Positions 16,711 to 25,458 of a stretch of DNA of 64,000 bases are shown in pieces (position 1 is the first letter of the stretch; each line of letters starts with the position of its first letter). The notes under the pieces were generated by a model that made no database searches, was not told where the DNA came from, and saw nothing but the letters and a program-made list of their open reading frames with translations. Both the position numbers and the translations under genes were made by a program. Source of the stretch: an uncultured Lachnospiraceae bacterium (GTDB taxonomy: Bacteria > Bacillota > Clostridia > Lachnospirales > Lachnospiraceae); contig CAOKOL010000001.1 of NCBI GenBank assembly GCA_948470335.1, positions 124,001-188,000 of the forward strand, written 5' to 3'.

Positions 16711-16770
16711 AGTTCCGCAGCTCCCCTCCCAGGGCCTTGTACGGTCCGCTGCTGTTTTCATAAAACACTT
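16711..16770 (-). promoter_or_regulatory. Leader element copy A (short form) before the GDSL hydrolase
   Basis: Shortest copy of the repeated leader. In gene sense it reads AAGTGT, TATGAAAACA, GCAGC, GGACCG, a short variable part, GGGAGGGGA, GCTGC, GGAACT, ending 20 bases before the start codon. The closing helix is GCAGC with GCTGC. It lacks the long internal hairpin of copies C and D. Confidence 0.6.
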
Positions 16771-16807
16771 GCCACTACCGTCCGCGGCACATATACCTGT
16801 TGTTCTT

Positions 16808-18022
16808 TTATTTTCCGCGCAAATGTAACAGATGCAGCAATTCCGCCAACTGCCCCTCTTTCCGGCGCACATCCTCCAGACTGTGGTACAATATGGCTTC
16901 CCGATACACCTCATCCACTTTCTGTCCGAAAGTCTCTTTGGAAAACTTCCGGGCGGACCAGGCGGCGTTGGAGGCAACCCGCCGGTATTCCTTTTCATCA
17001 GAAAACAGCCGGTCGACAGCCTGCCAGAATTCTTCCTCTGTCTCGTACTGCCAGCCGTTAAATCCGTTCTCGATCACACCTTCCAGACAGGCGTCTTTTC
17101 TGCACACCGACGGCAGGCCGCAGGCCAGCGCTTCCGCATAGGTCAGGCCCTGGGTTTCGCTGTTTGACGCGCTGACAAACACGTCGCCGGCCTTATAGTA
17201 CATGCTGGTCTGCTCCGGCTTCACCATACCGGCGAAGATCACCTGTTCCCCGATTCCCAGTTCGTCCCGGCGCTGCTCCAGCACTTCCCGGTAAGGACCG
17301 CCGCCCACAATCAGGCAGCGTACGTTTTTACGGCGGCTCAGAAAGGTGAAGATTTCCTCCACATTTTTCTCCTTTGCCAGCCGCCCCACCACTACCAGAA
17401 TCTTTTCGTCGGGCCCGATCCCCAGGCTGCGGCGCAGCGCTTCCCGCTGTGAGTCCGTCTCATCTTCCTGAAACCGTTCCAGACAGATACCCGTAGGAAC
17501 TGTCTCCACCGCAGGCTCCACCTCATATTCTTTCAGAAGATTCTCCACTTTTTTAGTGGGGGCAATCACCAGATCCGTCAGATTCAGAACGCTTCTGCTG
17601 AATTTCTTCACCAGCAGCCGCCCCATCCGCCTGCTAGGCGAAAAATAGTGGGTATAGTCCTCATAAATCGTATGATATGTGTGAACAATCGGCGCATGGG
17701 TCAGCTTCGCGATATATCTCGCATAGAGAAAGGTGGTAAATTCGCATTGTGAATGAATCACATCCGGTCCCCACTCCACTAACTGATTCAGATAGGGATG
17801 GCGCATGCACAGAGACATCCTGGCATTGGGATAAATTTTCCCCATGCCCAAAGAACGGATATAATACACACCGCCATCTTCATGGGAATGCTGATTGGCA
17901 GACAGCGTCAGCACCCGAACCTCGTGCCCCTGTCTGGTCAGCTCCTCCCGCAGATTTAAAACAGAGGTCACAACGCCGTTTACCACAGGTTCATACCATT
18001 CTGTCGTAATCAATACCTTCAT
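16808..18022 (-). CDS. GT4-family glycosyltransferase (diacylglycerol glucosyltransferase-like)
   Basis: 404 residues from ATG 18022. The N-terminal GT-B domain opens MKVLITTEWYEPVVNGVV with the GG/NGV motif that binds the acceptor. The C-terminal domain carries ILVVVGRLAKEKNVEE and the EX7E-type motif SNSETQGLTYAEALACGLP. The pattern HTYHTIYEDYTHYF is characteristic of the monoglucosyl-diacylglycerol synthases of low-G+C bacteria, so glycolipid synthesis at the membrane is the best guess; phosphatidylinositol-type mannosylation is the alternative. It follows cca by 38 bases on the same strand, in the likely proS-cca-GT4 transcript. Confidence 0.85.
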   Translation of the reverse strand: MKVLITTEWYEPVVNGVVTSVLNLREELTRQGHEVRVLTLSANQHSHEDGGVYYIRSLGMGKIYPNARMSLCMRHPYLNQLVEWGPDVIHSQCEFTTFLYARYIAKLTHAPIVHTYHTIYEDYTHYFSPSRRMGRLLVKKFSRSVLNLTDLVIAPTKKVENLLKEYEVEPAVETVPTGICLERFQEDETDSQREALRRSLGIGPDEKILVVVGRLAKEKNVEEIFTFLSRRKNVRCLIVGGGPYREVLEQRRDELGIGEQVIFAGMVKPEQTSMYYKAGDVFVSASNSETQGLTYAEALACGLPSVCRKDACLEGVIENGFNGWQYETEEEFWQAVDRLFSDEKEYRRVASNAAWSARKFSKETFGQKVDEVYREAILYHSLEDVRRKEGQLAELLHLLHLRGK

Positions 18023-18060
18023 AAATTCAAACTTATCCTCAATGATATACAGGAGCACAG

Positions 18061-19422
18061 TTATTCCTTTGTTTCTGCCGCTCCTTTGCCGCCGGTTTCT
18101 TCATATTTTTCAAGGGCCGCCCGGAGCAGAACTTCATGCCGGTTTTTCTCCGGCTCCTCCAGCACCAGTTCCAGACAGTACTGCAGAATCTCCCCGATCT
18201 GCCTGCCCTTCGGAACCCCTGCCGCCAGCAGGTCATCTCCGGTAAGCTCCAACGTTTTCAGCGACACACAGTCCCGCCGTTCCAGTATATCCTGATAAAT
18301 CCGATGGACCTGCCGCAGCCGGGAAAGACGCTCGTTGGTACCGTCTGGCGTTTTTCCCATATTGTCGCCCTCCATTAAAAGCAGAAGCAGAGGGAACGTA
18401 TCCTCGCCCACCCGGTTCAGCATCCGGCGTACCTGTTTTTCCGCCGGCTCAATGGCGTCGCTGTGATGGCGCACCAGCTTTTCCGCCATGCGCAGCGTGT
18501 CATTGTCAAATTTCAGCCGTTTCAGGATACCCTTCGCCATATCCGCCCCTTTCCCGGCATGGCCGAAAAAGTGGTCCCTGCCCTTATCATCCGCCCTCCG
18601 GCAGTCCGGCTTCCCCACATCATGAAGCAGGGCGGCCACCCGCAGGGCGGGAACCGGCGGCACATGGCCCAGCACCGCCAGCGTATGATTTCCCACGCTG
18701 TAGCAATGGTAAGGCGTATTCTGGGCCGTCTCCATCATCCGGTCAAATTCCGGCAGAATGTAAGCCGTCAGCCCCGTCTCATACAGCAGGCGCATCTGCT
18801 CCGGATGGGGGGACACCAGCAGCTTGACCAGCTCCATCCGGATCCGCTCCGCACTGATCTTTTGTATGGCAGGCGCAAGCGCTCTGATCGCCGCCAGTGT
18901 GGACGCCTCTATGGAAAATCCCAGTTGCGCCGCAAACCGGACCGCCCGCATCATCCGCAGCGCGTCCTCCTCAAACCGGTGCAGGGGATTTCCCACACAG
19001 CGGATCACTTTCTGCGACAGATCTTCCCTTCCGCCAAACAGATCGGTGATGCCGTCTGTCTCATTATATGCCATGGCATTGATCGTAAAGTCTCTGCGTT
19101 TCAGATCTTCTTCCAGGCTGGGGGTAAACGTCACCTGCTCCGGATGCCGTCCGTCGGTATAAACGCCGTCGATCCGGTAGGTGGTCACTTCGTATCCCTG
19201 TTTCCCGCGCAGCACCGTCACCGTGCCGTGTGCAATGCCGGTATCCACCGTGCGCCCGAACACTGCTTTCACCTGCTCCGGCCGGGCGGAGGTGGTGATA
19301 TCCCAGTCCTCCGGTTCCCTGCCAAGCAGCATATCCCGCACACAGCCTCCCACCGCGCAGGCTTCATAACCCTGCTGATTTAACCGGCCGATGATCCATC
19401 TCACATCTTCGGGAATTTTCAT
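18061..19422 (-). CDS. cca: CCA tRNA nucleotidyltransferase with HD domain
   Basis: 453 residues. The class II nucleotidyltransferase core is clear: AVGGCVRDMLLGREPEDWDIT (metal-binding DxD), then the RRDFTINAMAY motif and the neck DALRMMRAVRFAAQLGF. An HD domain follows (LRVAALLHDVGKPDC to LVRHHSD). The enzyme adds or repairs CCA at tRNA 3' ends; the HD part adds phosphodiesterase or phosphatase activity in some members. The stop of proS is one base upstream of this start, so the two tRNA genes are tightly linked and share the proline T-box leader. Confidence 0.93.
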   Translation of the reverse strand: MKIPEDVRWIIGRLNQQGYEACAVGGCVRDMLLGREPEDWDITTSARPEQVKAVFGRTVDTGIAHGTVTVLRGKQGYEVTTYRIDGVYTDGRHPEQVTFTPSLEEDLKRRDFTINAMAYNETDGITDLFGGREDLSQKVIRCVGNPLHRFEEDALRMMRAVRFAAQLGFSIEASTLAAIRALAPAIQKISAERIRMELVKLLVSPHPEQMRLLYETGLTAYILPEFDRMMETAQNTPYHCYSVGNHTLAVLGHVPPVPALRVAALLHDVGKPDCRRADDKGRDHFFGHAGKGADMAKGILKRLKFDNDTLRMAEKLVRHHSDAIEPAEKQVRRMLNRVGEDTFPLLLLLMEGDNMGKTPDGTNERLSRLRQVHRIYQDILERRDCVSLKTLELTGDDLLAAGVPKGRQIGEILQYCLELVLEEPEKNRHEVLLRAALEKYEETGGKGAAETKE

Positions 19423-19423
19423 T

Positions 19424-20863
19424 TTAATATGCTTTCCCCCAATACACCATGGTCTTCGCCGGCTTTCCGCAGACCGGGCAGATCTCGGTAATTGTCTCCT
19501 GCCGGAAAGGCATACAGCGTGAGGTAGCCGTGGTGTCTTCTTTAATCTTTAACTCGCAGGCCTCATCGCCGCACCACATCATTTTCACAAATCCAGGCTT
19601 GTTGGCGATGGTCTCTTTAAATTCGTCGTAGGTCTTCGCTTCATAAATATGAGATTCCAGATGGGCTTTTGCACGGGCCAGCATATCATTCTGCATTGTT
19701 TCCAGCGTCTCGCCCACTTTTGCAGACAGCTCGCCAAAAGGCACCGTAATCTTCTCTCTCGTATCCCGGCGGACGATAATGGCATGCCCGGCCTCGATAT
19801 CTTTAGGGCCGATCTCCACCCGCAGCGGAATCCCCCGGATCTCCTGCTCGCTGAACTTCCAGCCCGGACTCTTATCGGAATCATCCACCTTCACCTGGAA
19901 GCCGGCTTCAATCAACTGATCGCGAAGGGCATACGCCTTATCAAGCACCCCTTCTTTATGCTGCGCGATAGGCATCACCATCACCTGTACCGGCGCGATT
20001 CTGGGCGGCAGCACCAGTCCGCTGTCGTCTCCGTGTACCATAATAATGGCGCCGATAATTCTGGTAGACAGTCCCCAGGAAGTCTGATGTACATACTGAA
20101 GCTGATTTTCCTTGTCAGAATACTGAATGCCGAAAGCTCTGGCAAAACCGTCGCCGAAATTATGGCTGGTTCCTGACTGTAAAGCTTTGCCGTCATGCAT
20201 CAGCGCTTCGATGGTATAGGTAGCATTGGCGCCGGCAAATTTCTCCTTGTCCGTTTTACGGCCTTTGATCACCGGAATGGCCAGATACTGCTCGCAGAAA
20301 TCCGCGTAAATGTTCAGCATCTGAATCGTACGCTCCTCCGCTTCTTCCTCGGTGGCATGGGCCGTATGGCCTTCCTGCCATAAGAACTCCGCGGAGCGCA
20401 GGAAAGGTCTTGTGGTCTTCTCCCAGCGCACCACCGAGCACCACTGATTGTACAGCTTCGGCAGATCTCTGTGAGACTGGATAATCCGGGCATAAAAATC
20501 GCAGAATAATGTCTCTGATGTGGGACGGACGCACAGCCGTTCCTCCAAAGGCTCCAGACCGCCCTGAGTCACCCAGGCCACTTCCGGCGCAAATCCTTCC
20601 ACATGATCTTTTTCCTTCTGCAGCAGGCTTTCCGGGATAAACATGGGCATATATACATTTTCCACACCTGTTTCTTTAAACATGGCGTCCAGCCGTTTCT
20701 GAATATTCTCCCAGATGGCATAGCCGTTGGGCCGGATAATCATACATCCCTTTATATTGGAATACTCCACCAGCTCCGCCTTGCGCACCACATCCGTATA
20801 CCACTGCGCGAAATCCTCGTTCATCGACGTAATCGCCTCAACCAACTTCTTTTCCTTTGCCAT
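19424..20863 (-). CDS. proS: Prolyl-tRNA synthetase, short (archaeal/eukaryote-like) form
   Basis: 479 residues from ATG 20863 (GGAGG seven bases before). Class II motifs are visible: [11 protein letters not shown] (motif 1 region), [24 protein letters not shown] (motif 2), and [37 protein letters not shown] (motif 3). The C-terminal zinc-type domain CGDEAC ... CMPF ... CPVCGKPA marks the 480-residue type-3 enzyme, which lacks the editing insert of E. coli ProRS. Attaches proline to tRNA-Pro in the cytoplasm. Expression should rise when uncharged tRNA-Pro accumulates because of the T-box leader; two tandem copies of the repeated leader element lie between that terminator and the start codon. 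Confidence 0.95.
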   Translation of the reverse strand: MAKEKKLVEAITSMNEDFAQWYTDVVRKAELVEYSNIKGCMIIRPNGYAIWENIQKRLDAMFKETGVENVYMPMFIPESLLQKEKDHVEGFAPEVAWVTQGGLEPLEERLCVRPTSETLFCDFYARIIQSHRDLPKLYNQWCSVVRWEKTTRPFLRSAEFLWQEGHTAHATEEEAEERTIQMLNIYADFCEQYLAIPVIKGRKTDKEKFAGANATYTIEALMHDGKALQSGTSHNFGDGFARAFGIQYSDKENQLQYVHQTSWGLSTRIIGAIIMVHGDDSGLVLPPRIAPVQVMVMPIAQHKEGVLDKAYALRDQLIEAGFQVKVDDSDKSPGWKFSEQEIRGIPLRVEIGPKDIEAGHAIIVRRDTREKITVPFGELSAKVGETLETMQNDMLARAKAHLESHIYEAKTYDEFKETIANKPGFVKMMWCGDEACELKIKEDTTATSRCMPFRQETITEICPVCGKPAKTMVYWGKAY

Positions 20864-20879
20864 AATAACCTCCATTCAA

Positions 20880-20985
20880 ATTTGCAGCTTCCGTTCCAGG
20901 CACTTCTGAACCGGGAGAATTTTCAGTCATTCAAATCTCTGTAAATCCTGCCGGGGGTTTTACGGTCCGCTGCTGTTTTATGATA
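20880..20985 (-). promoter_or_regulatory. Leader element copy B2 before proS
   Basis: In gene sense: TATCATAAAACA, GCAGC, GGACCG, then a long hairpin region with GGCAGGATTTACAGAG and GACTGAAAATTCTCCC as in copies C and D, then GGAAGCTGC, ending 17 bases before the start codon. The 3' flank (AAATTTGAATGGAGG) lacks the GGAACT box, so this is the most diverged copy. Confidence 0.55.
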
Positions 20986-21092
20986 GTTCCGCGGTTTCCT
21001 TCCCATTGCCGCACGCACTTCGGGTCTGTTTTTCAGCCCTTATGTGCAATGGATGGGAAGGATGCCGCTGTTCTTTATTAATGCTTGACACT
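20985..21092 (-). promoter_or_regulatory. Leader element copy B1, in tandem with B2
   Basis: In gene sense: CAGTGTCAAG, TTAATAAAGAACA, GCGG, then a long imperfect hairpin (arms CCTTCCCAT and ATGGGAAGG) enclosing a second recurrent hairpin, then CCGC and GGAACT. Closing helix GCGG with CCGC. The inner hairpin (plus 21015-21047; GCACTT, GGGTCTG, CAGCCCTTA, GTGC) recurs at 49415-49448 in copy D. Confidence 0.55.
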
Positions 21093-21111
21093 GCCGTTTA
21101 TAATCTGTACT

Positions 21112-21418
21112 GTAAATAAAAAAAGCCTCTGCTCCCTACTGCGATGCGCTTACGCGCACCAGGGACCGAAGACTGTCCGGCGGTACCACCCTGATTAGTC
21201 TGCCAAGGCAGACTCTCTCATTCCCCGTTAACGCCGGGATACGCCGTGTGTTACATCGTTGGTATCAAAACTTATTTGAAAATATTCCTATGATATAAAA
21301 AACGATTTCCACACAGAACTCCAAGGAAGGTTCGGTATCATTTTCCGGGGTATCTCTCAGCCTGGAATACCTTCTCTGACGGAAAAGCGGATACGTACTG
21401 GCCCTTATCAACGTTATA
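21112..21418 (-). promoter_or_regulatory. T-box leader (proline-responsive) with terminator
   Basis: On the minus strand the T-box AGGGTGGTACCGCC (plus 21179-21192) precedes a terminator whose stem (TCCCT with AGGGA, TGCGC with GCGCA) ends in a run of Ts (plus 21114-21124). Upstream lies the long stem I region containing the conserved AGTA. When uncharged tRNA-Pro binds, the T-box pairs with the tRNA acceptor end and an antiterminator replaces the terminator. The specifier triplet was not fixed with certainty; proline is inferred from the downstream gene. Confidence 0.9.
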
Positions 21419-21422
21419 CATC

Positions 21423-21451
21423 ATTTTATCCAACCGAAACGGATTTGTCAA
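21423..21451 (-). promoter_or_regulatory. Promoter of the proS T-box transcript
   Basis: TTGACA (plus 21446-21451) and TAAAAT (plus 21423-21428) separated by 17 bases on the minus strand, immediately before the T-box leader. Confidence 0.75.
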
Positions 21452-21677
21452 GATGGCTTGAATTTCTGGCCAACCTGATTTTTTCCGTCGAAAAAGGTAT
21501 TTTTTTCAATTAATTTCGATTTTTTTGTAATATTTTAAGTGATTTTACGTTTATATATACGTGATGTTTTTGAAGAACTAAACACAACACAAGACGATCC
21601 ACGGCGCGCAAATTCATGAATAGTGGACCGCAGCAGCAACAGACACAAAGGATAAAAGGAGAAGGAGGCACCATGCA

Positions 21678-22220
21678 ATGTTCCTCTTATCTGAACATAT
21701 TCCGGACAACAATGACAAGATAGGCATCCTGTACCAGAAGTTTGCCCATTCTATATGGTATGTGGCAATGTCTTATATGAAGGATGACCAGTTGGCGGAA
21801 GATATTGTTCAGGAAACGTTTCTTAGGCTGACAACCTGCCCGGAGAAGGTCGGACGAATTGAGACTTCGCAGACCAGGCGCTTTTTATTCACCATAGCCA
21901 AGCACTGCTGTATTGATCTGCTTCGGCATCAAAGCCGGCACGGGGAGTTAGCCTATGAGGAATATATGGACTTCGAAGCTCCCAGTAATCAGGAACCTCC
22001 TTTGGAGCATCTGGTCATGCAGGAGACAATGGAGGACATCCGAAGAGCGCTGGAAAGAATGCCGGAGCGGTACCAGACTCCTCTGGAACTGCGTCTGGTT
22101 TACGGCTTTACCAACAAGGAGATCGCAGCACTTTTAAACATTTCTCCGAATTTGGTAGGCGTTCAGCTCCTTCGGGCCAGGGGGATGATTAAAAAATTTC
22201 TGAAAGGACGGAATCGATGA
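21678..22220 (+). CDS. RNA polymerase sigma factor, ECF-like
   Basis: 180 residues. Region 2 is visible at LYQKFAHSIWYVAMSYMKDD with the core-binding DQLAEDIVQETFLRL, and region 4 at residues 120-175 (ALERMPERYQTPLELRLVYG and FTNKEIAALLNISPNLVGVQLLRAR), a helix-turn-helix for the -35 element. There is no region 1.1 or 3, so it belongs to the small ECF/sigma-70 subgroup. GAAGGAGG lies upstream. The stop overlaps the ATG of the next gene (ATGA), coupling it to its likely anti-sigma factor. Confidence 0.9.
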   Translation: MFLLSEHIPDNNDKIGILYQKFAHSIWYVAMSYMKDDQLAEDIVQETFLRLTTCPEKVGRIETSQTRRFLFTIAKHCCIDLLRHQSRHGELAYEEYMDFEAPSNQEPPLEHLVMQETMEDIRRALERMPERYQTPLELRLVYGFTNKEIAALLNISPNLVGVQLLRARGMIKKFLKGRNR

Positions 22221-23053
22221 ATCAGGATGAGCAGTACCAACAGCAATACAATGATATATTGGATGTTGTCATGAAAAATGCGCTGATCAGCAACGCTGAT
22301 TCTTGTTTCGAAGATATTCCCACTGAAGAAGAAATCAGGGAGTCCCACAGTTTTTCGCCAGAGTTTCTCCGCACTATGGATGTTCTCCTGCATAAGAATC
22401 AGATGCCAAAGCGAAAGCGGTGGCATCCTGTCAGGACCGAAACTGAGCAAGGTATCGAAGTACCAGACCAGAGCTTCTGGGAAGAATGGAAGCATCAGCA
22501 TCAGACCGCACATGGTTCTTTCGCTGACGGCCGCCGCAGGCTGCGCCGTACAGCGAAAGCAGCCATTGCGGCTGCGGCTGTACTGGCAATTGCGGTCGGC
22601 GGCATTCATTTGTCAGATAACGGGTTCCTGCGTGCATCCCGGACACAGAATATGGTGGAGTACAGCAGGCAGAGTACGTTGCTAACGGATATGATGGATG
22701 GGGATTATGATTTAATATTCAGAAAACCGACATTTATTCTGAAAACATACAAACTCTTATCTGCTTATAAATATGATTACATGAGAATATTAGAATATTC
22801 TAATGGCATTCATACATTAATAATTAAATATAATTTATTATCAGACACGGATATTTCTTTAGATAGCGAACGACATCCTCAAAAAGAAAAATCTATTCAA
22901 CTAAATCAAAAATATGATGCCATACTTTCTTTGTCAGATCATCCTGGTTCATATACTACTCTTACTTGGCAAGATGGTCTCATTCAATATCAGATTTATG
23001 GTCATGAACCTGAAACAATTTTAATTAAAATTGCTGAAAGTATTGCGCCTTGA
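22217..23053 (+). CDS. Membrane-anchored anti-sigma factor with DUF4367-like C-terminus
   Basis: 278 residues overlapping the sigma gene by four bases. About 110 N-terminal residues are acidic and cytoplasmic, one membrane helix lies near 116-134 (AAIAAAAVLAIAVGGIHL), and the outer C-terminal domain ends YTTLTWQDGLIQYQIYG then ILIKIAESI, the pattern of DUF4367 domains found in Firmicute anti-sigma proteins. It probably holds the sigma factor at the membrane until an outside signal acts on the outer domain. From about base 22690 the gene turns sharply A+T-rich, suggesting that the outer domain was replaced or has another origin. Confidence 0.75.
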   Translation: MNQDEQYQQQYNDILDVVMKNALISNADSCFEDIPTEEEIRESHSFSPEFLRTMDVLLHKNQMPKRKRWHPVRTETEQGIEVPDQSFWEEWKHQHQTAHGSFADGRRRLRRTAKAAIAAAAVLAIAVGGIHLSDNGFLRASRTQNMVEYSRQSTLLTDMMDGDYDLIFRKPTFILKTYKLLSAYKYDYMRILEYSNGIHTLIIKYNLLSDTDISLDSERHPQKEKSIQLNQKYDAILSLSDHPGSYTTLTWQDGLIQYQIYGHEPETILIKIAESIAP

Positions 23054-23089
23054 CCATATTTTTTATCATATTAAGGAGGTTATCTTTAT

Positions 23090-23536
23090 ATGTTAACAAA
23101 GAAAAAAATATCCTTCTTATTTAGCACAGTACTTATTTTGGCATTGGTACTTGGAACATCAACTTATGCCGCATCTGGAGCAGAGTTAAATACCCATGTT
23201 AGCATTCCAGAAGATGCCAGATACGCCATTTTGGACGGGATTTCCTATGGCATAACTTTTGGTAATGATGGCAATGCCTACTGTTATGCCAGCGGCAGTG
23301 CCGGAAATGCAACCAAATTTGTAGTCAGCGGTATTTTCCAAAAATACGGCAGTAATGGCCATCTCGACATAATCTGCAACTGGCCAGAACGGACTATCAA
23401 TGGTCAAAATTTTGTTTTTTACGAACATGCCTTAATGGTCACACCTGGAGACTACCTTTTTACCATATATGTAGATGTCTACAACGGTTCCCAACGTGAA
23501 AGTTTAGTATTCTACAAAAACAAAACCAAAAATTAG
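23090..23536 (+). CDS. Small secreted protein of unknown function
   Basis: 148 residues with AAGGAGG ten bases before the ATG and a clear signal peptide (KKKISFLFSTVLILALVLG, cleavage near TYAAS-GAE). The mature part, about 120 residues, is rich in Gly, Asn and Tyr with beta-strand pattern (YAILDGISYGITFGNDGNAY, FVFYEHALMVTPGDYLFTIYV). It may be a DUF6147-like protein, but I am not certain. It lies 36 bases after the anti-sigma gene and shares its A+T-rich composition, so it is probably the signal or target of that sigma system. Confidence 0.65.
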   Translation: MLTKKKISFLFSTVLILALVLGTSTYAASGAELNTHVSIPEDARYAILDGISYGITFGNDGNAYCYASGSAGNATKFVVSGIFQKYGSNGHLDIICNWPERTINGQNFVFYEHALMVTPGDYLFTIYVDVYNGSQRESLVFYKNKTKN

Positions 23537-23923
23537 CTAATCCAGCTTTCAATCATAACAATATTACTTTACAAATAATCTAACACACTTTGTTCCATCA
23601 CCCTTCCGGCATCTACCTGCCCCCTCCTGCACCCCAGGACAGCGGCAACCAATCCGGTCGGGACCATCACGGTAAATTCATTCTGTTCTCAGGATGATTT
23701 ACATATGCCCTGCACTGTATCAAAATTTTATGTAACCCGAAAATTTTGAGGAATCTTCAACAAATTCATACAGGGCAGGCCAAACTACAACTGAATATCG
23801 GCAATCAACAGGGAACAGCTTCCGGTTAGCTGGCGGAACCCATTCCCTGCGCAGATGCTGTCCTTTGCATCTGCAGTACAAACGGACAGCAATAAGTGTT
23901 TTCTTCAAAAGCAATACCCAAAC
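23537..23923. other. Intergenic region with possible structured RNA
   Basis: No convincing gene. It contains a hairpin GCAGATG with CATCTGC around 23851-23875 and distant complementary blocks TGCCCTG...TGTAT (near 23706) and ATACA...GGGCA (near 23773), ahead of the strong terminator at 23924. A short antisense open frame here has an unnatural composition. Confidence 0.3.
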
Positions 23924-23966
23924 AAAAACCGCGCCGGCGCTCTCGACAGTCGCCGGCGTGGTTTTT
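23924..23966. terminator. Strong bidirectional terminator
   Basis: A 16-base stem, AAAAACCGCGCCGGCG with CGCCGGCGTGGTTTTT (one G-T pair), and an 11-base loop. T-runs are present on both strands, suiting the convergent secreted-protein and FecR-lipoprotein genes. Confidence 0.85.
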
Positions 23967-24008
23967 ATAATCGCCGTTATGAAAAAACCTGTAAGTCACA
24001 CATAAACA

Positions 24009-25439
24009 TTACTGCCATCCATTTCCGCTTTCCAGCGAACCGTTCTCATTCCATGTCACGGAATCTTCCCCATCAGAGAAATCACATTTTTCAGAATTTC
24101 CGTTGCTCTGGAAAATACAGTTTTCCAATGTAAATTCCGTCGTAACAGGTTCAGAAGATCCGCTATTCGCGATATCAAACAATGTTCGGCCGGTATTTCC
24201 GCTGAACGCACAGTTTTCAAACCGGACGTTTCCGCCGCCCCTCCATTCTACACCACTGAGGCTGCAATCCCGGATCACGGTATTCCGAACCGTCATATCG
24301 CTGCCGTAGCCAGAGATCCCTACCAGTCCGCATCCAAAGATATCACATCCCACCAGCCTGACATTCTCCGAGCTGTAAATAATAAACACGCCTGCGCTGC
24401 AAGCCACATCTTTTGGAACATCATGCCCCATCACCAGGCCGTATACCAGCAGATTGTCACACTCCGTAGCAACCAGAATCTCCTCCTCTGAGCTGTCTAC
24501 AACCAGCCGGGTCTTTCCGGTTCCGATAATAGATAAATTTTCATAGCCATGAAGTGAAAAATAGTCCATATTATAAGTACCGTCATTCAGATAAATTTCC
24601 GTATTTGACAGATTTCCTCCGCTAAACAGCGCACTCAATTCTGCGGCGTCATTCGCCTCCACTACGGTCCGTTCTATCCCGTCCTGAGGAATTTCCGGCA
24701 GTTCAAGCCCCTCTTCCGGATCAAAATACACTTCCTCCTCACCGCCGTCTCCTTCTTCCGACCCGGGAGTCTGCGCTCCGCTGGCTTCCGCATCTGCCAG
24801 CACCGTTTCCAGCAGCTCATCCGACTCTCCCCATATAAAATCAGGGATATCTTCCGCCGTCAGCATATCGATCTGAAACACATCGGCTCCGTTTGGCAGC
24901 GTCGCCATCATTCCTGCCTGGATAAACACACTGTCCGCTTCGGCTGCCTGCACCGCCCGGCACTCCACTTCGCCTTCCAGCAGTCCGACCCGTGCAAAAT
25001 CAGGGCCGATCTCAACCCAGCCGCAGGTTCCCCGGATCCCCACTACCATCGTGGAAGTACGGATCTCCATCGTCTCATCTTCTTCCAGCGGCTCCGTCAC
25101 ATTGAAAAACAGGCCGCCGGACTGAAGAAGAATCTCCAGATCCCTGCCGTCCTTGCTGATCTCCACCTCGCTGTCTTCATCCATCTTGGCCAGCTTCACC
25201 TGATCCAGATCAATCCATGCAAAGCTGCCGCTCTGCGTTCCCACCTGATAGCCGCTGTACAGACTCAGATTCTCCTGCAAAGAAACGTCCTTCCCCTGTT
25301 CATTCAGCACACCCACGGTTCCCGCCGTACGGGACAGGTGCATCGTGGTGGCCTTCACAGTCCCCCCGCCGCAGGCCGTACAAAGCAGCGCAGCCGCCAA
25401 CAAAAGTGCCGAAAACCGCATCTGATTTTTTGTTTTCAT
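24009..25439 (-). CDS. FecR-domain lipoprotein with C-terminal parallel beta-helix
   Basis: 476 residues from ATG 25439 (GGAGGAG upstream). The lipoprotein signal is MRFSALLLAAALLCTACGGG. Residues 30-190 match a FecR-type domain: LSLYSGYQVGTQSGSFAWIDL, AKMDEDSEVEI, MEIRTSTMVVGIRGTCGWVEI. An acidic linker (about 215-260) leads to a right-handed beta-helix of the pectate-lyase type (LSIIGTGKTRLVV, NLLVYGLVMG, VRLVGCDIFGCGLVGISG, MTVRNTVIRDCSLSGVEW). No catalytic residues could be assigned, so binding of a surface polymer is as likely as lyase activity. The 5' leader holds a full-length copy of the repeated element. Confidence 0.8.
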   Translation of the reverse strand: MKTKNQMRFSALLLAAALLCTACGGGTVKATTMHLSRTAGTVGVLNEQGKDVSLQENLSLYSGYQVGTQSGSFAWIDLDQVKLAKMDEDSEVEISKDGRDLEILLQSGGLFFNVTEPLEEDETMEIRTSTMVVGIRGTCGWVEIGPDFARVGLLEGEVECRAVQAAEADSVFIQAGMMATLPNGADVFQIDMLTAEDIPDFIWGESDELLETVLADAEASGAQTPGSEEGDGGEEEVYFDPEEGLELPEIPQDGIERTVVEANDAAELSALFSGGNLSNTEIYLNDGTYNMDYFSLHGYENLSIIGTGKTRLVVDSSEEEILVATECDNLLVYGLVMGHDVPKDVACSAGVFIIYSSENVRLVGCDIFGCGLVGISGYGSDMTVRNTVIRDCSLSGVEWRGGGNVRFENCAFSGNTGRTLFDIANSGSSEPVTTEFTLENCIFQSNGNSEKCDFSDGEDSVTWNENGSLESGNGWQ

Positions 25440-25458
25440 TTGTTTTCTCCTCCAATTT

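Noticed and set aside
23720..23914. 64-codon minus-strand frame
   Set aside because: Cys/Arg/Trp-rich sequence, no ribosome-binding site, overlaps hairpins that better explain the region.
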